DNA from: Trichlorobacter ammonificans
Lineage (GTDB): Bacteria; Desulfobacterota; Desulfuromonadia; Geobacterales; Pseudopelobacteraceae
Reading direction: 5' to 3'
NCBI RefSeq assembly: GCF_933509905.1
Contig: NZ_OW150024.1
Coordinates: 732,001-796,000 of the forward strand
Length of the DNA: 64,000 nt
The notes beneath the pieces were generated by a model, which did no database searches, had not been told where the DNA came from, and worked only from the letters and a program-made list of their open reading frames with translations. Shown piece after piece: positions 59,131-64,000 of the stretch. How positions within the stretch are numbered: the stretch's first letter is position 1; each line of letters begins with the position of its first letter. Both the position numbers and the translations under genes were made by a program.

Positions 59131-59736
59131 TCAGCGTCCCTGCTTGGTCTTCTGCCAGCGCAGGTAGGCGATCAGCAGCAGCAGGCACCCACCGATGATC
59201 CAGGCGGCTGCCGTGCGGGACCATGCCATGATCAGTTCCTGGTTGTCGCCGATGGCATAGCCGATCCAAGTCAGCACGGCACACCAGATGGAGGCCCCCA
59301 GGGTGGTGTACAGCGCGAAACGGGCATGATCCATCCGGGCCAGACCGGCGGGGACCGAGATGAGCTGGCGGATTACCGGCAGCAGCCTGCCGATGAAGGT
59401 GGATATCTCGCCGTGGCGCCGGAAAAACAGCTCCGCCGTCTCCAGTTTTACTTCGGCAAGACCGACGAAGCGACCGTACTGCAGCAGCAGGGGGCGTCCC
59501 AGGTACAGGGCACCGTAGTAGTTGGCGTAGGCTCCGGCCAAGCTGCCCAGCCCACCGGCCAGCACGACCAGCCAGGGGTTCATCTTTCCCTGGAAGACCA
59601 GGTAGCCGGCTGGAGGCATGACCACTTCACTGGGGAAGGGAATGATGGAGCTTTCCACCGCCATCAGCAGAAAAATGCCGGGATAGCCCAGGGTACCGAT
59701 GGTATCCACCAGCCATTGGATCATGGTGTGCAGCAT
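59131..59736 (-). CDS. DedA family membrane protein
   Basis: 201 residues with several helices and the DedA/SNARE-associated motifs IPFPSEVVMPPAGYL, GGLGSLAGAYANYYGALYLG, FFRRHGEISTFIGRLLPVIR and SVPAGLARMDHARFALY. Some DedA proteins recycle undecaprenyl phosphate or phospholipids across the membrane and are needed for envelope and pH homeostasis. GGAGG precedes the ATG. It is 27 bp after the 26-residue peptide gene. Confidence 0.92.
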   Translation of the reverse strand: MLHTMIQWLVDTIGTLGYPGIFLLMAVESSIIPFPSEVVMPPAGYLVFQGKMNPWLVVLAGGLGSLAGAYANYYGALYLGRPLLLQYGRFVGLAEVKLETAELFFRRHGEISTFIGRLLPVIRQLISVPAGLARMDHARFALYTTLGASIWCAVLTWIGYAIGDNQELIMAWSRTAAAWIIGGCLLLLIAYLRWQKTKQGR

Positions 59737-59763
59737 GTACGCCTCCGTGCGTGGTGCGGCGGA

Positions 59764-59844
59764 TCAGTCGGTCTTGGCCAGTTGCAGGACAACCGGCAGC
59801 CCGAGCAGCAGAACAATGGTGAACGCCAGCCAGATGCGGGGCAT
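59764..59844 (-). CDS. Candidate 26-residue membrane peptide
   Basis: A short frame encoding a peptide that starts MPRIWLAFTIVLLLGLPVVL and ends LAKTD: one hydrophobic helix with a basic N-terminus and a charged tail. GGGTGA lies 5 bp before the ATG. It starts 5 bp after the stop of the upstream ribbon-helix-helix gene and ends 27 bp before dedA, so it fits neatly in the operon. Too short for family recognition. Confidence 0.4.
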   Translation of the reverse strand: MPRIWLAFTIVLLLGLPVVLQLAKTD

Positions 59845-59849
59845 GGCGA

Positions 59850-60056
59850 TCACCCGTTGCAGGAACGCCGGCCCGGTGTCAGGTGATGGCCGACGACGCC
59901 GCTTGCGCAGACCTGCTTGACCAGTTGGCGCAGGACGTCGGAAAGTCGGGCGGTTGAGGTGCCGCCGAGACGTTTGAGCATCTCCAGCTCCCGATCGCTG
60001 ACCCTGAATGAGACGATATGACGTAGTTGCTGTTCTTCCCGTACCTTGATCGGCAT
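59850..60056 (-). CDS. Small ribbon-helix-helix-like protein
   Basis: 68 residues. A strand (RHIVSFRVSDRELEMLKRLG) leads into two helices (SDVLRQLVKQVC), the pattern of CopG/Arc-type DNA-binding proteins; the C-terminus is disordered-looking. GGAGGAG precedes the ATG at 60056; a longer in-frame start at 60092 has none. It is the first gene after the riboswitch terminator and has no toxin partner of recognisable type. DNA binding is inference. Confidence 0.65.
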   Translation of the reverse strand: MPIKVREEQQLRHIVSFRVSDRELEMLKRLGGTSTARLSDVLRQLVKQVCASGVVGHHLTPGRRSCNG

Positions 60057-60104
60057 TGCTTGACTCCTCCGGGTGGTCTGGCGCACGGTCACACGCGTTC
60101 GGAC

Positions 60105-60252
60105 AAATAAAAAAGACCTTTACCCGCAGCGTGAACGAAACGCCTGGGTAAAGGTCTTGCGGTCGATTTCTCGTCCCATGTCCGGACCGTGCGGTCGTAT
60201 TGACGAACAATGGGTCGGCCATGTCTCCGGCCGGTAGCTACTCCCCTTTAGG
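60105..60252 (-). promoter_or_regulatory. yybP-ykoY-type Mn2+ riboswitch with terminator platform
   Basis: Reading the minus strand, TAAAGGGGAGTAGCTACCGG (60250-60231) opens the aptamer and GCAAGACCTTTACCC (60160-60146) closes it; AAAGGGGAGUAGC and GCAAGACCUUU are the two most conserved blocks of the yybP-ykoY class. The 3' block AAGACCTTTACCC can instead pair perfectly over 13 bp with GGGTAAAGGTCTT (60125-60113), followed by TTTTATTT: an intrinsic terminator. Mn2+ binding, by forming P1, would block the terminator, so this looks like a transcriptional ON switch for the genes at 60056 and beyond. Confidence 0.88.
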
Positions 60253-60258
60253 AAGGCA

Positions 60259-60288
60259 ACTATATTTTGATCAGGCCCTCCCTGTCAA
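60259..60288 (-). promoter_or_regulatory. Strong sigma-70 promoter of riboswitch operon
   Basis: Minus-strand TTGACA (60288-60283), 18-bp spacer and TATAGT (60264-60259). The expected start near 60252 coincides with the 5' end of the riboswitch aptamer. Confidence 0.7.
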
Positions 60289-60310
60289 TGGTATTTTTGC
60301 TGCCGGCTGT

Positions 60311-61279
60311 TCAGCGTCCCAGCAGTTGGCGGTAGTCGTCGGGGGTGATCATGGTCTGCCAGCGGCCGTTCAGTTTGCCGATGACGCTTCCGCCCCAGAA
60401 TATCCCCACCACCAGCAGGGCAAAGAGGAGGCCGCTGATGACCCGGCGACCGAACAGTCGCATACTCAGGGCACTCTGTACCCGGCAGTGGCTGATGCAG
60501 CGCCAGCAGCCCAGGCACTCGGGATCAGCCACCCGGCGGGCATGCATGACATCGATCCGTGCCGGACAGACCTGGCTGCAGACGCCGCAGGAAACGCAGC
60601 GCTCCCGGTCCCGCTGGACGGCGGTGGGTGAGAGCCATGCCGCCAGCCCCAGCAGCGCGCCATAGGGGCAGAGGTAGCGGCAGAAGGGGTTGCGCAGGAT
60701 GACGGACAGTGTCAGCAGCACCCCCAGCACCGCCAGCGTGGTGCCGGAGGGACGCAGGAAAAGGGAAAGCAGTTTCTGGTCCGAGATGGCGTGATAGCCG
60801 CTGAACAGAAAGCCCTGCAGCGAGTCCAGGCTCCAGGTGACGGCGGCGAACAGGAAGTAGGCCATCAGCAGGTACTTGATCCCCCGCAGGGCGACGTCCA
60901 GCAGGCGGGGGAGTGCCGGATTGCGACGGAAACGATGGAATCCCAGCTTCCAGAGCCATTCCGAGATTGCGCCCACCGGGCAGATCCAGGAGCAGAAGGC
61001 GCGGCGCAGCGCCAGTGCCAGAACGACAATGGTGACAAAGATCACCACCGCTGCCGGATGGACCGGGTTGATGCCGCCTCCTTTCAGCCAGGCCGCGGTG
61101 CCGAACAGGCCGGAAATCGGCAGAAAAGCCTCGATACCGCCGGGGCGGGCCACGGTGGGCGGCGCACCGGCTTCCACCGCACCGATGTACCGGGCGAACT
61201 GGAAACCGACCCAGAGCGAGAACAGCACAAAACATATCTGCAGCAGGGTGCGTAGTGGTTGAACGTAGCGATCCGACAT
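60311..61279 (-). CDS. NapH/CcoG-like 4Fe-4S membrane protein
   Basis: 322 residues with about five helices. Cytoplasmic Cys motifs flank the helices (FCSWICPVGAISEWLW and FCRYLCPYGALLG). Two 4Fe-4S ferredoxin clusters follow (CVSCGVCSQVCP and CLGCWRCISHC). This is the NapH/NosR-type quinol-side electron transfer protein. No terminal reductase lies beside it, so its partner is unknown. It follows degP by 73 bp, across a perfect palindrome. Confidence 0.83.
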   Translation of the reverse strand: MSDRYVQPLRTLLQICFVLFSLWVGFQFARYIGAVEAGAPPTVARPGGIEAFLPISGLFGTAAWLKGGGINPVHPAAVVIFVTIVVLALALRRAFCSWICPVGAISEWLWKLGFHRFRRNPALPRLLDVALRGIKYLLMAYFLFAAVTWSLDSLQGFLFSGYHAISDQKLLSLFLRPSGTTLAVLGVLLTLSVILRNPFCRYLCPYGALLGLAAWLSPTAVQRDRERCVSCGVCSQVCPARIDVMHARRVADPECLGCWRCISHCRVQSALSMRLFGRRVISGLLFALLVVGIFWGGSVIGKLNGRWQTMITPDDYRQLLGR

Positions 61280-61297
61280 GACTCTCTCCTGAAATGC

Positions 61298-61327
61298 GCA
61301 GGGGGTGCGGCGTGCCGCACCCCCTGC
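61298..61327. other. Perfect 14-bp-stem palindrome between degP and NapH-like gene
   Basis: GCAGGGGGTGCGGC (61298-61311), 2-nt centre, GCCGCACCCCCTGC (61314-61327). No T-tract follows on the minus strand, so it is a poor intrinsic terminator; an mRNA 3'-stabilising hairpin or an operator are possible. Confidence 0.55.
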
Positions 61328-61352
61328 CGTGTACCCCGGAACCGGTCCGTGG

Positions 61353-62777
61353 TTATTCCGCCTTCATGGCCACATAGCCGAAGGTGCCGTTGGGACGCCG
61401 GAGCAGCAGCCGGACCATGTCGCCCTTGCGTACGCTGCTGACCGCTTCGGCAAAGCCGGCAATGGATTCGATCCGCTGGCCGTTGACCTCGATCACCAGA
61501 TCGCCCCTCACCACGCCGGCCTCTTCGGCCGGGCTGCCTGCCTTGACCTCGCTGACCACCACCCCCCGGACATCGCGCAGGCGCAGCTGGCGGGCCAGCT
61601 CCGGGGTCAGCTCCTGGACGGAAATGCCGACGCCGGCCTGTTCCCCCTGGGCTGCCGCAGTCTGTTCGGCAGGAGCGTCCTTGGCCAAGCCGACGGTCAG
61701 GATCAGGTCGCGGCGCTTGCCGTCGCGGTAGACCCCCACCTTGACCTGCTTGTTGATCGGTGTGGCCGCAACCAGCTTGGGCAGATCGGTATCCGCCACC
61801 ACCGGTTTGCCGTCGAAGGAAACGATGACGTCACCGCTTTTCAGGCCGGCTTTTTCCGCCGGGGAGTCCTTTTCCACGTTGGTGATCAGGGCTCCCTTGT
61901 CGGAGGGGAGTTTCAGGGATTTCACCAGGCTCTGGTCAAGTCCCTGGAAGTTGATGCCCATGTAGCCCCGCACCACCTTGCCGGTGGATTTGAGCTGGCT
62001 GACCACCGACTTGGCAACGTTGATCGGGATCGCAAAGCCGATCCCCTGGCCGTTGGCGATGATGGCGGTGTTGATCCCCACCACCTTCCCCTGGGCGTTG
62101 AAGAGCGGCCCGCCGGAGTTGCCGGGGTTGATGGAGGCATCGGTCTGGATGAAATCGTCGTAGGGGCCGCTGCCGATCACCCGCCCCTTGGCGCTGACGA
62201 TGCCGGCGGTGACGGTCTGGGAGAGGCCAAAGGGGTTGCCGATGGCCATGACCCACTCCCCCACCTCCAGGGCGTCGCTGTCCCCCAGCTCCGCCGCCGC
62301 AAAGGTGCTCTTGCCGTCGGCGAGCTTCAGCAGGGCAATATCCAGCTTTTCATCCTGTCCCTTGATCTCCGCCTTCAACTCCCGACCATCGGACAGCTTG
62401 ACCAGGACTTCGTCCGCACCGTTTACCACGTGGTTGTTGGTCAGCACGAAGCCGTCCTGACTGATGATGAAGCCGGTACCCAGGGACTGTTCCTTGCGCG
62501 AACGCTGCTGGGGCTGCTGGAACTGGTCGCCGAAGAAGGGGGCGAAGAACTCGTTGAAAAAGTCGTTGCCGAAGAAGGGATGGGGAGCCCGGCGGCCGGT
62601 GTTGGCCCGCGGCTTGACCACCTTGGCGGTACGGATGTTCACCACCGAAGGGTTGAGCCGTTTGGCCAGCTCGACGAAGTCGGGACTGACCGGCTTTGCC
62701 TCCGCCGTCTCCGGCAGTGCCGGCGTCAGGGCCAGCAGGGAGACCAGCAACATCAACAGTATTTTTTTCAGCAGCAT
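61353..62777 (-). CDS. degP: Periplasmic serine protease/chaperone DegP (Do family)
   Basis: 474 residues with a signal peptide (MLLKKILLMLLVSLLALTPA). The trypsin-like domain has catalytic His in LTNNHVV, Asp in LDIALLKL and Ser in NPGNSGGPLFN. Two PDZ domains follow (MGINFQGLDQSLVKSL onward and VGISVQELTPELARQL onward). It degrades or refolds misfolded outer-membrane and periplasmic proteins, complementing BamA/Skp at 39-42 kb. It lies 20 bp after ppsR. Confidence 0.95.
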   Translation of the reverse strand: MLLKKILLMLLVSLLALTPALPETAEAKPVSPDFVELAKRLNPSVVNIRTAKVVKPRANTGRRAPHPFFGNDFFNEFFAPFFGDQFQQPQQRSRKEQSLGTGFIISQDGFVLTNNHVVNGADEVLVKLSDGRELKAEIKGQDEKLDIALLKLADGKSTFAAAELGDSDALEVGEWVMAIGNPFGLSQTVTAGIVSAKGRVIGSGPYDDFIQTDASINPGNSGGPLFNAQGKVVGINTAIIANGQGIGFAIPINVAKSVVSQLKSTGKVVRGYMGINFQGLDQSLVKSLKLPSDKGALITNVEKDSPAEKAGLKSGDVIVSFDGKPVVADTDLPKLVAATPINKQVKVGVYRDGKRRDLILTVGLAKDAPAEQTAAAQGEQAGVGISVQELTPELARQLRLRDVRGVVVSEVKAGSPAEEAGVVRGDLVIEVNGQRIESIAGFAEAVSSVRKGDMVRLLLRRPNGTFGYVAMKAE

Positions 62778-62797
62778 ACGTTCAATCTCCTTTCGTG

Positions 62798-63607
62798 CTA
62801 GGCAATGGTCTGCCCCGTCAGGCGGCGCAGGATTTCCGACGCCGATTCCTCCACCGACTTGCTGGTCACGTCGATGATCAGCCAGCCGGGATGGCGGCGG
62901 AAGTACTGACGGCAGAAGGCGATTTCGTCTTCCACCTGTTCGTGGTCGGCATAGCGGTTCTTCATGCTCTGTCCCATGTTGATCAGCCGGGAGGTACGGA
63001 TTTCCACCAGGCGTTTGGGACTGATCATCAGCCCCACCACCTTGGCCGGGTCGAGACGGTCCAGCTCATCGGGGGGATCGATCCCTTTCACCAGCGGCAC
63101 GTTGGCTACCTTGTACCCCTTGTTGGCCAGGTACATGGACAGGGGGGTCTTGGAAGAGCGGGAAACCCCCACCAGCACCAGGTCGGCCCGGTGCAGGTTG
63201 CGGGTTTCCTGGCCGTCGTCGTGCTTGACGGTGAAGTTGACCGCCTCCATGCGGCGGAAGTAGTCGGTGTCGATCTGGTGCAGCAGGCCCGGTGTGGCCT
63301 GAGCCACGGAGCCGAGGAATACGGACAGGCTGTTCAGCAGGGGAGACAGCAGGTCAAAGGCCATGAGTCCCGCCTCTTCCGCAATGGTCTGGGCGGCATG
63401 GGCCAGGTCGGCATCCACCAGGGTGTAGACCAGCAGTCCCTGGTCGGAAGTGACCACGGTAATGGCCTGGTGCAGTTCCTGCTGGTTGGTGACCTTGGCC
63501 AGCCGGACGATCCTGACGTCGCTGCCGCCGAACTGGGAAAGAGCGGCCCGCACCACCCGTTCGGCGGTTTCGCCGGTGGAGTCGGAGAGTACATAGATTT
63601 TTTTCAT
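62798..63607 (-). CDS. ppsR: PEP synthase / PPDK regulatory protein (DUF299)
   Basis: 269-residue bifunctional kinase/pyrophosphorylase that switches PEP synthase or pyruvate phosphate dikinase on and off. N-terminal IYVLSDSTGETAERVVRAAL, the P-loop LVLVGVSRSSKTPLSMYLA and IDVTSKSVEESASEI at the end are diagnostic. Which of the two partners it controls is not shown, as neither pps nor ppdK is in the window. Divergent from prmA. Confidence 0.93.
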   Translation of the reverse strand: MKKIYVLSDSTGETAERVVRAALSQFGGSDVRIVRLAKVTNQQELHQAITVVTSDQGLLVYTLVDADLAHAAQTIAEEAGLMAFDLLSPLLNSLSVFLGSVAQATPGLLHQIDTDYFRRMEAVNFTVKHDDGQETRNLHRADLVLVGVSRSSKTPLSMYLANKGYKVANVPLVKGIDPPDELDRLDPAKVVGLMISPKRLVEIRTSRLINMGQSMKNRYADHEQVEDEIAFCRQYFRRHPGWLIIDVTSKSVEESASEILRRLTGQTIA

Positions 63608-63654
63608 GGGATTCCTGACGGTTCCACTGTTTTTTACGACGGCCAGTCTTCCAG

Positions 63655-63684
63655 AAGGTAGTCAGCATCTCCTTTGCTTGTCAA
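63655..63684 (-). promoter_or_regulatory. Candidate promoter of ppsR
   Basis: Minus-strand TTGACA (63684-63679), 18-bp spacer, TACCTT (63660-63655). The -35 is perfect, the -10 weak. About 48 bp before the ppsR ATG. Confidence 0.4.
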
Positions 63685-63705
63685 GGGTTTTGGGCTGTTT
63701 TTTCG

Positions 63706-63734
63706 TTGTCACTGCCCGGCGCTTCTGCTAGGTT
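63706..63734 (+). promoter_or_regulatory. Candidate promoter of prmA
   Basis: TTGTCA (63706-63711), 17-bp spacer, TAGGTT (63729-63734), 51 bp before the prmA ATG. -35 good, -10 weak. Confidence 0.35.
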
Positions 63735-63785
63735 GCACTCCCGTGAAAGACCGGAATATCCTGCTTCAGAGGAGTTGTGCCGCGC

Positions 63786-64000
63786 ATGTCCGCCCCCTCG
63801 TCCTGGTACCAGGTCAGTTGCCCTATTCCCGCTGCCTGCGCTGAAACCGTCGCCGATCGATTGTCCGAGCTGTCCGGCTGCGGCGTCTGCACCGATAACC
63901 GTTGTGTCGACACTTTTTCCTGCGATGATATTCCGGAACAGGCCCAGGTAACCCTTACCGCCTGGTTTGCCGCACCCTGCGACATCGAGCGGTACCTGGC
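63786..64000 (+). CDS. prmA: Ribosomal protein L11 methyltransferase, 5' end only
   Basis: The first 71 codons before the right edge. The product begins MSAPSSWYQVSCPIPAACAE and contains LSELSGCGVCTDNRCVDTFS. This matches the N-terminal substrate-recognition domain of PrmA from Geobacter-type bacteria (W-x-x-V-x2-P at the start, then G-x-C-x-(E/D)-(D/N)-R-x-V-D-T-F). The methyltransferase domain is off the window. An in-frame GTG at 63777 closer to AGAGGAG is an alternative start. Confidence 0.7.
   Translation, partial: MSAPSSWYQVSCPIPAACAETVADRLSELSGCGVCTDNRCVDTFSCDDIPEQAQVTLTAWFAAPCDIERYL

Noticed and set aside
59850-60056. RHH-like protein as the antitoxin of a toxin-antitoxin pair
   Set aside because: The next frame is a 26-residue hydrophobic peptide and then DedA; no RelE, ParE or other known toxin fold follows, and a riboswitch promoter is not the usual autoregulated layout.

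Overview
The window is GC-rich chromosomal DNA from a Gram-negative bacterium. It encodes lipid A and core enzymes, BamA, Skp, LolCD, RecBCD, RNase E/G, and the pairing of a PEP synthase/PPDK regulatory protein with PrmA. Gene content and order, plus palindromic intergenic repeats, suggest a Desulfuromonadia/Geobacter-type (Geobacterales) organism. That placement is inference, with no marker gene such as 16S rRNA to confirm it. There are no phage, IS or CRISPR elements; this is mostly housekeeping and cell-envelope sequence, densely packed, with many 4-bp stop/start overlaps.

Layout. 1-10007 (minus strand): a run from a UPF0158 protein through a PerM-type permease, a Cu(I) P-type ATPase, an FMN flavoprotein, WaaA, LpxK, a Trm112-like mini-protein, a WaaF-type heptosyltransferase and a UDP-glucuronate 4-epimerase-like enzyme to Gmd, which is cut by the left edge. 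10067-10789 (plus): LpxH, whose 3' end overlaps, on the opposite strand, a penicillin-binding protein gene. 10692-22388 (minus): recC-recB-recD-hflX-PBP. 22411-25358 (minus): small heat-shock protein and Lon with a terminator. 25520-28298: an orphan small protein, a palindromic repeat, a membrane metallophosphoesterase and a diguanylate cyclase. 28458-30535 (plus): hisC, a zinc-ribbon protein and hisB. 30622-33312 (minus): CpoB/YbgF-like lipoprotein, glycerol kinase and tRNA-Asn. 33530-50287 (plus): RNase E/G, lysS, lolC, lolD, bamA, skp, lpxD, fabZ, lpxA, gnnA-like, gnnB-like, lpxB, a late acyltransferase, a PAP2 phosphatase and a Zn-phospholipase-C-like protein. 50323-53719 (minus): CPA2 antiporter and a DUF481 outer-membrane protein. 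54026-60288 (minus): a seven-gene run behind a strong promoter and a yybP-ykoY-type Mn2+ riboswitch. 60311-63607 (minus): NapH-like ferredoxin membrane protein, DegP and PpsR. 63786-64000 (plus): start of prmA, cut by the right edge.

Functionally the window holds much of the outer-membrane assembly line: sugar-nucleotide supply, lipid A synthesis (LpxA, LpxD, LpxB, LpxH, LpxK, WaaA, a late acyltransferase), lipoprotein release (LolCD), beta-barrel assembly (BamA/Skp) and quality control (DegP). Two points stand out. The GnnA/GnnB-like pair between lpxA and lpxB predicts a diamino-sugar lipid A with amide-linked primary chains. The Mn2+ riboswitch appears to control TerC together with a DNA-binding-type mini-protein, a candidate 26-residue membrane peptide, DedA, a His-tailed zinc-ribbon protein and perhaps UPF0182 and Tim44-like membrane proteins.
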